NCBI RefSeq assembly: GCF_002878395.1
Contig: NW_025825212.1
Coordinates: 10,580 to 74,579, forward strand
Direction: 5' to 3'
From: Capsicum annuum
Lineage: Eukaryota > Streptophyta > Magnoliopsida > Solanales > Solanaceae
DNA length: 64,000 bases
Part shown: positions 1-12,250 of the stretch, in pieces
How the letters are laid out: every line of letters begins with the position of its first letter
How positions within the stretch are numbered: the first letter of the stretch is position 1
Made by a program: the position numbers and the translations under genes
The notes under the pieces: generated by a model
What the model was told of the DNA's origin: nothing
The model's database searches: none
What the model saw: the letters and a program-made list of their open reading frames with translations, nothing else

Positions 1-2568
1 GGTTTACGTGCATAAATAATACTATTGATTGAATGATATGAATGTAAGAGTACAAACATACATACATAGTAACTAAGATCGTGAGTATGTGATGGCTAAA
101 TCTGTACGCTAATACATGGCTGGAATCATAGTTCTGATAACATGGATGACTGTATCTGACAGCCCTAAATCTAGTTGAACTCTTTGAGTTCCATGCTATA
201 ATTTAATTTGACCGTATCTAACAATTCTGGTATACTGATATATGAAAAACTATTTGAGTTCTTTTACTAAGACTGATACTGAAACTATGGGAGGTAGTTG
301 TTTAACCAGCATGCCCTATATGTGCCATTATGGCTAAGATAGGGTCTAATCTCTTCCCTGACTAAAAGGGTGTCAATACCGCGCCACTATTAAGGACAAT
401 ATATGAGCAACCCTCATATAACAGGTAACTCTAGTAAGAACTGTGGGAACCCTCATATAACAGGTTAAGCCACCTCATCTACCCTCATATAACAGGCTGT
501 GATGTCTCAACCTATGCTGGCTATATGGTTCTGGAAAGCAAGGATGACTACTAAGAATCACACCCTTATATATAGGTGAGTTCCCATCCTTGATTTCACT
601 CGGTGCTAACTCCTACTCCCATCTGAAGAGACTAAACATGATTCAACTGACTGTACATGGATAGATTAACTGACTTTCGTTGACTGACGTAGTAGTACTA
701 TTATCTGAGAGTTAACTGGGATCATGAGATTTCCGAGGTTTCCAGAGTCACATGACTAACTGAGTTCTCTAGATTATAGCTTGACTGAGATTATCGTGAC
801 AACATGACATGGCTCAAGGCACACAACTATGTTTTTCAGGTACGAATACCCCCAAGACTCGATAGAAGGAAACTAACACACATGACATGACTTGATCACA
901 AGATTTGAGTCCACAATTTATAATATCATAAGTAGGGGGATAACATGCTTCATGGGTTTATTCAACATCTCGACATGGTAGGAAAACATGGATATATCTC
1001 GTATACATAATTCATATATTCATATCTCCATCATCATACATGGTTCATGAAACCACCATAAAATACATAAATAGCATGGAAATTCATATTGAAGTGTATA
1101 GCTAACATGGACTTGTTATTTAGATAGTATGGAATCATGTACATAGGAATTTCTAGCATCCTATGCATTTTATCAAACACGTTACATGCATTCTCTAAGG
1201 CATAGGTGGATTTCATACTTGCATTATATCAAACCACCCAAAATTCATGATTTTCAACCAACAAACATATATATTCCATGAAAACATTCTTACATATCAT
1301 CTTAAAACTTAAACAACAATCGTCAACATGTTCATACTCATATCACCATAAAAAGTTTACAAAATAATATTTAAACATGGTTCTTGAACTCTATGAATGA
1401 ATTGAATCCATATATGAACACTACGCATACCTTAAAGCTTGATCTTGAAAGAGATCTAATGTTTCTAAAGGTTCTTGAAGAAATCCTTAGGCTGGCCCTT
1501 GATTATTATTGACTAGGGTTTAACCCCTTTGGGAAAGAATGCTCTTGTTCCTGAGGAGATGATCTTGAGAGAAAACCCTAATCTTGTGGTTGACAGTGTA
1601 AGAGAGGGTTTTAAAGATGTTTTAACTAAAGAGAATGGAAGATAATACGTTCCTTGAGGGTTATAAGTCGTGGGAAGTGAAGGGAAAAGACCAAAATACC
1701 CTTATGAAATAAATTCCCAGTTGCTGAAAATCACAGCTGATGACATTTGTGACAAGGCGTCAAAAGTGTGGTAAGCCGTAAAAAAAGTTATCACACAGGA
1801 GCTGGAACTGATAGTTTCTATCTAAGTCTGACGACCTTCGTGGTAGGGCATCACAAATGTGGTAAGCTACCACGAATGTCGTCACACAGGAGCTGGTTTC
1901 TGCCTAAGGCTGATGACCTTCATGGTAGGGTATCACAAATGTGGTAAGCTACCACGAATGTCGTCACACAGGAGCTGGTTTTTACGTAAGGATGACGGCC
2001 TTCGTGGTCGGGCGTCACAAGTATGGTAAGCTACCACGAATGTCATCACACAGGAGTTGGATTCTGCGTAAGGCTGATGACCTTCGTGGTAGGGCATCAC
2101 AAGTATGGTAAGCTACCACGAATGTCATCACTTAGGAGCTGGTTTCTGCCTAAGGCTGACGGCCTTCATGGTAGGGCGTCACAAATGTGGTAAGCTACCA
2201 CGAATATCGTCACACAGTTTCCAACCTGACATGCTGGAGTAAAATAGGAATAACTCTTTGCTCCGATATCGGATTTAGGCAAAATTTGTATAGTTGGAAA
2301 GATAATTCAGTTATCTATCTGTTAATTGGTCATGACCTCAAAAATTCCAAGTATAATGAGAGATATGCTTGTTTGAATCTGACTATAGCAATATCTTTCT
2401 CAAGAATTCGATCGGTGAGGAATGTTTTGATTCGTCTGATAGCTGAGAGTTATTTGAAGCCTTAATATACATCTAACCTACTCATAAAACTATAAAAGAA
2501 CCATGATGTACTATGCATGAGCATGGTACATGGCTCTGCTATTGGTTTGGATTTTTTGGGGTATTACA
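1..2568 (-). repeat. 3' LTR of gypsy-1 (incomplete at window edge)
   Basis: The sequence aligns in order with 7915-9871. Shared landmarks are a region of CCCTCATATAACAGG-type short repeats (about 410-500), a GGTGAGTTCCCATCCTTG-like stretch and the terminal GGGGTATTACA at 2558-2568. It holds no coding sequence. A tandem repeat block at about 1735-2219 has no close counterpart in the other LTR. The two LTRs are strongly diverged, which implies an old insertion or a recombinant element. Confidence 0.8.
1735..2219. repeat. 82-bp tandem repeat inside the gypsy-1 3' LTR, about 5-6 units
   Basis: The motif CACACAGGAGCTGG recurs at about 1792, 1883, 1965, 2046 and 2128 (last two slightly changed), ending with CACACAG at about 2212. 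The spacing is 81-82 bp after a first interval of 91. Each unit carries the inverted pair TTCGTGGTA ... TACCACGAA, so each could form a hairpin. GTGGTA-AGC-TACCAC inside each unit is a second, shorter hairpin. No open reading frame of note spans the block. Confidence 0.85.
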
Positions 2569-2629
2569 ATGAACAGGGAACTGAGCAAGCTAAGGTAGAC
2601 TATTACTTTAAGCTAAATCTAAATTTGTG

Positions 2630-2960
2630 GAGAAGAGGTGAGGGTGCTTGATCCGTATATCTGCTTCTTCTTCCTGAGTAGATCCCTCAGCGGACTGATT
2701 CCTCCAAAGAACTTTGACCAAGGAAAATTCTTTGATCCTCAGTCTGTGAATCTGACGATCTAGGATTTGGACTGGAACCTCTTCAAAAGAGAGATCATTC
2801 TAAATATTTACGCATTCTAAGGGAACTATGACTGGGCCACAATACATTTTTTTGCAAGGAGACGTGAAATACTGGGTGTTCTTAGGCTAGATCTGAAGGC
2901 AACTCAAGCTCTTAAGCTACCTTTTAAAAATGGCTGAGAATTCTGTAAGGACCGACATAT
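2630..2960 (-). pseudogene. gypsy-1 integrase C-terminus with chromodomain-like tail (broken)
   Basis: On the minus strand about 2634-2770 reads as a chromodomain-like tail: LVKVLWRNQSAEG, then acidic residues and HPHL. In chromoviruses this tail binds modified histone and steers integration to heterochromatin. The aromatic residue normally seen in the ATWE part is lost (STQE here). The upstream part (2780-2960) reads only in pieces. It matches the better-preserved equivalent in gypsy-2 at 40070-40387. Confidence 0.7.
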
Positions 2961-3085
2961 CGGGGACTGAGTTTTCCCTTTTTACCAAACCTTTTCACTC
3001 CTTTCATGGGAAATATTTTCATGAATATAAAATCACCAATCTCAAACTTGAGATCTTTTCTCCTCATATCTGCATACGATTTCTA

Positions 3086-3990
3086 TTAGCTCTGGGCTTC
3101 CCTAAGCCCTTCTCTGATCAACTTAACCTTCTCTAAGGCATAAAACACTAAATCAGGCCCTACTACTACAACCTCGCCTACCTCGAACCAACAAATTGGA
3201 GATCTATACCTCCTACCATAAAGATCCTCAAACGGAGCCATCCAAATACTAGAATGATAGTTGTTATTATATGCGAATTTGATCAAAGGAAAGTGATTAT
3301 CCCAACTACCCTTAAAATCAACAAGGCAGGCTCTTAACATATCTTCTAGAGTCTGAATGGTCCTTTCTGCTTGTCCATCTGTCTGAGGGTGAAAAGTTGT
3401 ACTGAGGTGAACTTAGATAACAAGACTCTTTGGAATGCTTTCCAGAAATGAGAGGTAAACTAGGTACCTCTATCTGAGATGATAGACAATGGAATCCATG
3501 TAACCTTACCAACTCTCAAATATAGAGTTTGGCATAGTCCTTAGTTGAATAGGAATTATGTACTGGCAAGATATGAGCGGATTTGGTCATCCTATCTATG
3601 ATAACCCAAATTAATTCATGCTGATAATGAGTATGAGGCAAACCCATCACAAAGTCCATGTTCAGTTCTTCCCATTTCCATGTGAGAATACTGAATTCTT
3701 GTATGGATCCACTAGGCTTCTGTTGCTCAATCTTAACCTGCTAACACGTAGAGCACTTAGCTACAAACTCTACAATATCCCTCTTCATCCCACTCCACCA
3801 ATAGATCTCCCATAAATCATGGTACATCTTAGTGTCCCCTGGATGAATAGAGTAATGCGCACCATGCACTTATGCGAGAATTTGTTGCTTAAGTCATCTA
3901 CACCTAGAATGCATAGCTAACCCTGACAACACAACTTGCTATCTGTCCCTTGGGAGAAAATCTTTACTTTCTAATCTCTAACTAACTCTT
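3086..3990 (-). pseudogene. gypsy-1 integrase core (broken)
   Basis: The longest open piece (3340-3086) starts MLRACLVDFKGSWD and includes FAYNNNYHSSIWMAPFE and LYGRRYRSP, the classic C-terminal part of a Ty3/gypsy integrase core. Further pieces of the core and the HHCC zinc-binding domain are readable in shifted frames up to about 3990, including a tract corresponding to the CVTCQQVK region of gypsy-2. Integrase inserts the cDNA into the genome. Stops and shifts rule out function. Confidence 0.8.
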
Positions 3991-4084
3991 TTAACTGAAC
4001 AAGACTGGGATCTCTATCCTAATTTTCCATCACTTCAGACACTAAAGATGATTTTGAACTATTCTACATCCACACACTACTTTT

Positions 4085-4480
4085 TGTTTAATCGAATAAG
4101 CGGACACCTAGTCGGGAAAGCTGATGAACTTTCTAAACGAACTTTTTCTTATGATTCTCAACATGAGTAACAATACCCATAAACAACCTACTGAGAGCAT
4201 CTGCCACTACATTGGCTTTGTCCGGATGATACAGAACACTCATATCATAATCTTTCAACAACTCTAACAACCTTCTCTGATGCAAATTCAAATTTTTCTG
4301 AGAAAACACATACTGCAAGATTTTGTGATCTGTGACCACATCAACATGCACCCCATACAAATAGTGCCTCCAATTCTTTAAGGTAAACACCACAGCCTCT
4401 AACTTAAGATCATGGGTAGGGTAATTCTTCTCATGGGGCTTAAGCTATCTAGAGGTATAGGCTATGACCTTACCCCTCTA
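4085..4480 (-). pseudogene. gypsy-1 RNase H domain
   Basis: The open piece 4393-4133 contains [20 protein letters not shown], then [17 protein letters not shown] and [15 protein letters not shown]. These are the standard RNase H motifs of Ty3/gypsy elements: the catalytic Asp of TDH and the DALSR end. The domain removes the RNA strand during reverse transcription. It is nearly continuous here but isolated from the rest of pol by flanking stops. Confidence 0.88.
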
Positions 4481-5370
4481 TATTAGGACACAACCAAAAC
4501 CTACTCTAGATGTATCACAGTACACAACAAACCTATTTGAACCATCTGGTAGAGTCAAAACTGAGGCAGAGGTGAGTTGAATCTTCAACTCCTGAAAACT
4601 CTTCTCACAAGAATTTGACCACTGAAACTTGACTTTCTTCTGAGTCAATCTGGACATAGGGCTACAATAGATGAAAACCCTTCAACAAACTGACGATAAT
4701 AGCCAGCTAAACCCAAGAAGCTCTTGATATCTGATGGAGAAATGGGTCCAGGCCAATTTTTCAGCGCCTCAATCTTTCAAGAATCAACTCTAATACCATC
4801 ACTTGAAATAATATGACCAAGGAATGCTAATGACCTTAGCCAAAATTTGCACTTACTAAATTTGGCGAAAAACTGATGAGTTCTTAGAGTCTGAAGTATG
4901 ATTTAGAGGTGATCTGGTTGATCATTCTCGCTTCAGTAATAGACAAGAATTTCATTGATGAAGACTATAATGAACATGTCCAAGTACTGCTTGAACACTC
5001 GGTTCATCAAGTCTATGAAATCTATTAGGGAATTAGTAAGAACAAAGGACATGACTAGAAACACAAAGTGGCCATACCGAGTTCAAAAAGCTATTTTTGG
5101 AATGTCATATTCTCTAACTCTAACTAGCACCCTAAAGTTGGTCAAATAAGTCATCGATTCTAGGAGGTGGGTATTTGTTCTTGAGTGTGACTTTGTGCAA
5201 CTGACGGTAGTCTATACATATCCTGAGAGAACCATCTTTCTTTCACATGAATAAAACTAGTGCGCCCCATGGGGAAATTTTGGGTCTGATGAATCCCTTA
5301 TCTGGGAGATCTTTTAACTATTTTTTTAACTCTTTGTGCTCTGCTGGAGCCATTTTGTATGGCAGAATAG
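4480..5370 (-). pseudogene. gypsy-1 reverse transcriptase (heavily broken)
   Basis: This interval lies between the RNase H and protease remnants where RT belongs. Minus-strand pieces match the gypsy-2 RT in order: the LPPS/SDGEM-like start, the region of the catalytic FIDD box (about 4935-4960, degraded) and the LLGYYR-type end at about 4690-4760. No open frame over 60 codons survives, so this is a decayed domain placed largely by position and by comparison with 42239-42880. Confidence 0.65.
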
Positions 5371-5385
5371 ATGTAGGCTGAGTAT

Positions 5386-5980
5386 CTAGAAGAAGGTCAA
5401 TTCCGAGTCAATTTTTCTTTCGGAAGAAACTCCAGGAAAATCTTCAGGAAACACATTTGAGAATTCATTTACTACTGGAACTGAATCAAGACTAGGAGTC
5501 TCAGAACTGGAGTATTTGACTCGCACAAGATGATAGAAACATCCCTTGGATATTATTTTTCTCGCTCTAAGGTATGAAATCAATTGAACCTTAAGCTTTG
5601 TAGTACTATCGTTCCATTCAAGGACTAGTCCTTTTGGAAACTGAAAATGAACAATTATGTTTCTATAATCAACTGAGGCATAGAATGAATGGAGACAAAC
5701 TATGCCAAGAATAATGTCAAAATCTGTCATCTTTAGCTGTACAAGGTCTGTTGAAGTGACCTTTTGAGATATCATAATCAAACAGTTTCTGTATACTCAC
5801 CGACCTATGATAAACTTACTTATTTGGGTAGAGACTAAGAAAGGGTCTGCTAGAATTTTGGGATTGACTTTGAAATTAACGGTATATAATGAGTTATGAA
5901 AAACTAAGAAGCTCCTGGATCTAGCAAAGCATAAACATGTAAATGGAAGATTTATAACGTACCAGTGACCATATCAGGAG
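5386..5980 (-). pseudogene. gypsy-1 aspartic protease and PR-RT linker
   Basis: The minus-strand piece 5781-5386 reads MTDFDIILGI...LHSFYASVDYRNIIV, then FPEDFPGVSSERKIDSEL. This is the retropepsin C-terminal half (DVILGMDWL-type motif changed to DIILGIVCL) followed by the linker that precedes RT. The catalytic DTG/DPG-type loop should lie near 5900-5950, where the frame is broken. Retropepsin cuts the gag-pol polyprotein. Confidence 0.75.
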
Positions 5981-5999
5981 AATTTTCCTGATCTTCTCT

Positions 6000-7185
6000 G
6001 GACTAAAGTGCATAAGCCTATTTGGACATTGCCCACTCATGGCACTAGAAGTGGCACCCTACTGGTTTAGGTGACTGTACTGAGCTGAAGGAGAATTGTA
6101 CTAACCTTGAGAACCTAACTAAGGATTGTACTAACCCTGAGAACCTGACTGAGGATAGTATCTGATTTTACAGCCTGGCTTACCACACCCAAAACAAATA
6201 TCACTGCCAGTTCTGCAGTCTCCCTAATGGTTTTAGCCACATTTCTAGCAAAGAGGATTTATCCGAGCACTGTTGATACTACCCTAAGATTTAGAGTCTG
6301 ATGCCCTATCTTTGTTACCATTTTTGAACTTAGGGACTAGAAAAATATCTAAGGACAGAGCTGGAACAGAAGATTTTGGATGAAACTGGGAAGGTTACTG
6401 CCCTCTGACTTAGGCTAAGTGAAATTAAAGCTACCTATTCTAGCTCCCTTATTCTCTCTCTCTCCTTATTCTTAGCTTCTTCTCTCTGTTGAGCATCGAC
6501 CATGAGCCTAGATATGTCCATTTCCTTAATTAACATCTCAGTTCTGCACTCCTTACCAAACTTTTTGACACCCAAATACGAACTTGCTCATTCTCAGCCT
6601 ATTGTCTGCTATTACATAGGGAGCACACCTGACTAACTGAGTAAACTTGATGGAACACTCTTTCATACTCATATTTCCTTGCCTAATATTGATGAACTCT
6701 AACACCTTAGCTTCTCTCAGCTCTAAGGGAAAGAATCTATCTAGAAATGCAATAGAAAACTCTTCCTACTCTATGGGCTCTGCATTTGTGCCCCTGTCTA
6801 CCTTCCCCTTCTTAAACCTTATATTATCTATATCTTGAAGATAGTAGGCGGCTAAATCATAACTCTCACTGGAAGTCACTCCCATAATATCTATGACTTT
6901 CTAAACCTAGTCGAGGAACTCTTATAGACCCTCTTTGGGTTTAAATCTTGAGAATAGGGGAGGATTCATTCGAGTGAAGTCCCAAATCTAGACTGTAGCA
7001 GTATTGGCCACTGGGTTAGCCAAAACATCAGCTGGCCATTCATTCTAAGCTGCTACAAAATTGGATAGAGTGGTGAACGTAGCTTTGAATTCTGCATGGG
7101 AGACATGCTCGTCTAGAGGATCTTCCTGAACGGGTTGAGGGGCTGACTTGTTTCCTATTCTTCTATTGTTCTTTTTGGGAGGAAT
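6000..7185 (-). pseudogene. gypsy-1 gag (start codon lost)
   Basis: The minus strand from 7185 reads IPPKKNNRRIGNKSAPQP, with ATT where the related gypsy-2 gag has ATG, so the start codon appears lost. A nearly continuous N-terminal region follows (DPLDEHVSHAEFKATFTTL), with a stop after NFVAA. Near 6170-6230 a remnant CFGCGKPGC marks the zinc knuckle that packages RNA; its conserved His is missing. Gag forms the particle. Confidence 0.7.
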
Positions 7186-7393
7186 ATTCTGTAAACAAAT
7201 GGAATAAAAGGATTAGACTGAGAGTTTAACATGAGCTTGTGCTCACTTGCATGACATGAATACTGAAAGAAGGGAAACTTTTCCAAAAAATTCCTCATAG
7301 CCTCTTGTCCATAAGTGTGGCGCGCTACACACACATGCACAAGACACTACTAGTCGTGACTTTTAGGCTCCCTAGGAATCTATTAAAACTTAA

Positions 7394-7405
7394 GCTCTGA
7401 TACAA
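7394..7405 (-). other. gypsy-1 primer binding site (initiator tRNA-Met type)
   Basis: The minus strand reads TTGTATCAGAGC just inside the 5' LTR, one deletion away from the standard TGGTATCAGAGC site complementary to the tRNA-iMet 3' end. Compare the cleaner site in gypsy-2 at 44915-44928. Confidence 0.8.
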
Positions 7406-7408
7406 ATT

Positions 7409-9871
7409 TATAACACCTCGAGTTTGTACCCCAAATGCCACACGGTTCTTATGACCCCGAAGGACCATAAGCTAACCTATGACTTGTACCTATTGTGAGC
7501 TCATTGATAACACTAAAATAATGCAAGAAATAGGCTGGATTTCCATAAGGTTCATAATCTAAATACTGATAATAATAACATCTGATAAAAACATCTAAAA
7601 AATCTAAATATTATCTGAACTAGTCTTGTCTGAAAAATCTCTAACTGAACTGTCTGAATGTGGAGTTGATGAGACGAGGCCCCAACTAACTTTGACTACT
7701 GAAATACTGATAAACTTAAATACTGAAATAAAAGCATATCCTCTACAGATGAGGATTCACTACAGAATCTACTACTTCTAACTGAATTTATCTAAGTGCG
7801 GTCGAGAACCTGAGCATCCGAACCTATGATATGAGATATCATAGCACAAGAGAAAGTATACGTCAGTACGTGGAATGTACTGGTATGCTATATGAGGTAA
7901 GGATGAATGAAGGGGTTCATATACGTGAACAATAACTGACTGAATGATATAGAGTATTTGAATATGAGAATACATGGATAACTAAAACTACCATGAATAT
8001 TGAGTATGCAATATTGTGCATATACATGTATACTGTAAATAAGCTTTTACTGAAGCTGAGTACTGATTTCTAATACTAAGTAATTGATATTTAAGATTCT
8101 GATAATTGAATTACCAATAACTGGGTGACTATTTCTGACAATCATGATTCTGTAGAACTGAACTGAGTTCTATACTGAGACTAAAATTGAAGTTGTCAGA
8201 AGTAATCATCTAACCGACATACCCCAAATAAAATAACTAGAGTCCAACCTGTAACCCCAATTAGAAGGGTGTCAGTACCATTCCACGGTTAAAGATAACT
8301 GAAGGGTCACCCTCATCTGGTAGGTGCCCTAATCGAGAATGGTGGTACCTTCAATCGGCAGGTTTAAACACCTCATCAACACTCAACTGATAGGTGATTT
8401 CTCAACCTACATTGGCCACGTAGTTTTGGAATATAAGAACTTCTTATAAGGATCACACCCTTTACTGGCAGGTGAGCCCCCATCCTTGGGTTCACTCGAT
8501 GCTGAATCCTAGTCTAATTTAAAGGACAATGATTATTATACTGGACAGAATTGGACTGATACTGAGTTGACTGATACTGACTTTTACTGATTTCTATAAC
8601 TGACTGAGTACTACTGATTGTGACACTATTGAGACTAATCTTAATTACTATAGCTCTAGGTAAACAACTAGATTTTTGGGTATAAAATACCCTAGGACTT
8701 GATAGCATAAAAAGTAAAGTATAACATGATCTTGAAAAGTAAACAATGTTCAGTTGTCCACAATTCATTCATAGAGACATTTTATCAAATAGTTGTAGAA
8801 TAAAAACTTGTACATATGCTAGCATGTCATGATTTCATCATTTAATTCACATGGACATTCCATCAAACACATGGGGAGCACAACTTAATGCATATAATCA
8901 TGGGCAACATGTAAACATTGTAACTACAACACCTAAACTTGCAAATTCAAGAGTTATGACATGGGAATCACACAATTAAATATACATGCTATTTCAATTT
9001 CATAGAATCTACAATTAATCATAGATTGAAAATCAATTAATATCATGAACATGAATATAATCCAATTTCAAGCATGTAAATGATGAATCAATAATCTTAT
9101 AGTTTTAAAAATGGATTCTTGGACTCTATGGGTGAAAGGAACCCATAGATGAACACCTAACATACCTAGAAATATTAATTCTTGATGGTTCTTGGAGGAA
9201 TTTTTGAGTTTGTTCTTGTTATCTTGAAGCTAGGGTTTTGCCCTTTGAGAGAGAATGTTTTATTTCTTGAGAAAAGTGAGTAAATAATGAGATAATAGGT
9301 TATTTAGGGGTTTAATAACATGTTTAAGACTGACTTGGGTCATCAAAAAAATACCCAATTACCCTTGGAAAAGATTTAAAAATCTTCACTGAAAACCCGA
9401 TCTAGGACCTTGGCGCGATGCGGTGCTTTTGCGCCGTGTCACTGGAAATTAACAGTTGGGAACTGGTGGCTTGGCATGATGTGATACAATTGCGGAGCTT
9501 CACTGTATGTAAATTTACCTCATGGAGTGACGCACATTGATCGTGGTGTCACACTGGAAAGTGACAATTGGAAAAATGGCTGGTGGCGCGACACGGTGGA
9601 ATCATGATGGAACACTGGAAAATGACAATTTCCATTTGTACTTCCTCCGTGATGCGTTGATGGCCAAATTGGCACACTTTTTCACAAAATATGCTATAAC
9701 TCTTCACCTGAGTATCAGATTTCTACTAATTTTATATCGTTGGAAAGCTGACTGAATTTCCTACACAATGGTAAGCTCTAAACTAAAAAATACGGAGTAT
9801 TTTAAAATTTTCATCTAGGATAACTCATGTATGGAGAGTTAAACTTAGCTAGGGAAATATGGGGTATTACA
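7409..9871 (-). repeat. 5' LTR of gypsy-1
   Basis: About 2.46 kb, beginning TATAACACC (expected TGTAACACC) next to the primer site and ending GGGGTATTACA. It aligns in order with 1-2568, apart from the repeat block. Short noncoding frames in it (for example 7778-7975 and 8514-8768) have no recognisable domain and are not genes. Confidence 0.82.
9405..9660. repeat. Degenerate GC-rich repeat block in the gypsy-1 5' LTR
   Basis: Three or four loose repeats built on GGCGCGATGCGGTG-like and CACTGGAAAATGACAATT-like elements sit where the other LTR has its clean 82-bp array. The block is locally CpG-rich against a very AT-rich surround. Unit borders are unclear. Confidence 0.55.
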
Positions 9872-11093
9872 CACTTGAAGTTCACAGTCTATGAATCGTA
9901 CCTTGTTACAGAGTTGTTGCAGTACTTTTCAGAGAAGAATTCTTCAAAGTATATTCTATAGGAACTTGAGTAATTTGTGAAGGAATAAGAATGTTTATCT
10001 GCTATTTTTGTTTTCTTCCAGAGAGTGAAAAAATGTGTTGATTTCTCATGTAGAAACCTTTTATAATACTTAAGGAACACAACTATTCAAATAGTTGTGT
10101 CTCTTTCTTTTTCTCTTTGCTGAAGAGACACAACTCTTCAACTTTAATTCCAACAAACATGTATTTTCTTTCTATTATTTATTAATATAGATAAATCAAA
10201 ATATTGTATTTATCTCTTAATATTGATCCGGGTTGACCTATATGGGTGACCCGATCAAATTTTATTCACAATATGCACCTAACTCATACATCACATGTTG
10301 TGCTCTTACCAATTCCCTAAAGCATTGGGATTTGGTTCTAAGAAAAACTCCCAATAAGATAGAAACCATACACCCAAACTGTGATCACACACGAGGTGTA
10401 CAGAAGCAGGCTCCACTCCACGGGAGATTTTTCTTGTCACAAGCATCTCTTTCCTGAGGGTTAAGAAGGGGGTTATTTACAAAGAACCAAGACTCTGAAT
10501 TCAAGTCATCATCAAAAAACTAAAAGGTAGAGAAAGTAATGACTTTCATGTAAAGTGACACTGACCGTTGAGTTCAACATAAAGCAAACAAACACTATCC
10601 TATTCATTACACCCTATAGGTCCTAAAGTTGCACAACCAGCATTTCACCTAGTCCCATACCCTCTTGAAACACACAAAAGTCTTAAGACCAGTGAAATAG
10701 AAGGAAACAGGACTCAAAGAAATATTCCTCTGGTTTGATGCAGCATTGTATTAATTTCTTCACCGTCTTTTATCTCCAGCTACAAAAGTGAGGAAAATTG
10801 TAAGGAAATAACAAAATTAATCATGAATGTTAAGCATAACACAAAGAAGATACACAAGCTCTGATTGGTATTCTTTTATCCTTTGTTTGTGTTCGTGTGT
10901 GCAAATTTGAGAGAAAGAAAGAGAAAGGGACCTCATCTGGAGTTTGATCTGCTCTAAGATAATCAAACAAGAAGGAAACTGAATTAAAATTCACTGGTTG
11001 TTGGTCACAATAAGCATTCATTAATTTCTTCAGTTGGGTGCTTCTTTTGATCCTAAAGAAGACTTTATTCCCGTCCTGCAACCAAAAAAACCA
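9872..11093. other. Unrecognised spacer between gypsy-1 and the copia array
   Basis: About 1.2 kb with no convincing gene. It holds a perfect 11-bp inverted repeat at 10077-10100 (ACACAACTATT, a 2-bp loop and its complement) and a second ACACAACT 30 bp on. The GGGTTGACC...GGGTGACCC pair at about 10230-10252 is also loosely palindromic. The AT-rich texture and lack of coding signal would fit an old LTR remnant, but no partner LTR was found. Confidence 0.4.
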
Positions 11094-12250
11094 GTCAAAT
11101 ACACATTTGAAGAAGCTCCAGAGGTGCCCGAGGGAACCTCTGGACAATAGAGATTTGTGATTGTGGAGGCTTGGAAATACTCAGATTTTCTTTGCAGAAA
11201 CTACATCTTGAGTGGTTTCTAAGATGATCTCTACAATATGTATAGTGGAACAAACATAACAAAAGAGTTGTGGGGAGCATTGGAACGAAAGTACAAGACA
11301 GGATGAAGGAACTAAAAATTTCTTCGTTGCAAGATTCTTGAAATATAAAATGATAGACAGCAAGTCTGTTGTCTCTCAAGTGCAGGAACTGTAAGTGATC
11401 ATCCATGATCTCCTTGCAGAAAGTTTGATCATGAAGAGAAGTTACCACCCATGTGGAAGGACTTTAAGAACTATTTTAAACACAAACATAAGAAGATGTC
11501 TGTCAAAGATCTAATCATAATATTGCACATTATAGAAGAAAATAGGCTGCGGATAGAAGGTCGAGAGGAAATTCTACAATGAATGAAGCAAATATTATAG
11601 AAGACTACCACAACTCCAAAAAATGTAAGAAAGCTGGCCATAAAAGCAATCAACCCAAGAATAAATTCAAGGAAAAATGGTTTAACTGTACAAAGATTGG
11701 CCACAAGTCTACAGATTATTGTTTCCCAAAGAAAGGAAAGTAGAAGGACCAAAGAAATGTTGTTGAGTCCAATAAAGAAACAGACAATCTATGGGCCACT
11801 CTATCTGAATGCAAGTTGTTTGAAAATCCTCACGAATGGTGGATGGATTCCAGTGCCACTCGCCATGTTTGTGCTAATAAGGACTTATTTAATGAATTTT
11901 ATCAGGCTCAAGAGGAAGAGAAGCTATACATGGCCAACTTCGCAACTGCTAAAGTTGAAGGATAAGGAAAAGTCTGCCTGAAAATAACATCAGGCAAAGT
12001 GTTGACTTTGAACAATGTCTTGTATGTACTAGAGTTATGAAAGAACTTGATTTCTTTATCACTTCTTGACAAGAACGGATTCAAATGTGTATTTGTTTCC
12101 AGAAAAATTGTACTTAGTAAAGGAGAAGTGTATGTAGGAAAAGGCTACCTCAATGATGGCCTATTCAAAATGAATGTAATAAACATTGAAATCAATAAAA
12201 GTTCAATTTCTTCTTACTTGCTTGTGTCTTATGTTTTATGGGATGAATGA
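11094..12250 (+). pseudogene. Copia copy 1 gag-protease remnant
   Basis: Gag pieces carry [22 protein letters not shown] text at about 11165-11220. The zinc knuckle at about 11676-11720 is damaged: in CX2CX4HX4C the first Cys is Trp and the last is Tyr. The protease begins at about 11833 with WWMDSSATRHVCANK, where the active-site DSGA has become DSSA. The domain continues with the LTLNNVLYV motif near 12005-12030. Stops occur in both parts. Confidence 0.85.

Larger units (their letters stand above)
1..9871 (-). mobile_element. Ty3/gypsy chromovirus (gypsy-1), minus strand, left edge cut by window
   Basis: An LTR retrotransposon read right to left. Its 5' LTR is at 7409-9871, then a tRNA-Met-type primer site, gag, protease, reverse transcriptase, RNase H, integrase, chromodomain, and the 3' LTR ending at 2568. 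Protein remnants are in the order PR-RT-RH-IN, which defines Ty3/gypsy. A chromodomain-like tail (LVKVLWRNQSAEG, about 2640-2770) places it with chromoviruses, probably the Tekay/Del clade. Every domain is broken by stops and frameshifts, so the copy is dead. About 0.5 kb of the left LTR appears to lie outside the window. The right end is ...TATTACA at 9871; the target-site duplication cannot be tested. Confidence 0.9.

Noticed and set aside
7778..8768. Several 65-85 codon frames in the gypsy-1 LTR
   Set aside because: They have no domain, are not conserved in the other LTR, and fall in sequence explained as LTR.
10233..10457. A 74-codon plus-strand frame in the spacer
   Set aside because: No domain, no codon bias that can be judged, and no homologue recognised; left as noncoding.
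11095..11752. Minus-strand frames over copia gag (for example MVTSLHDQTF..., MVLLLSFLWE...)
   Set aside because: They are antisense shadows of the plus-strand gag; the same shadows recur over copies 2 and 3.
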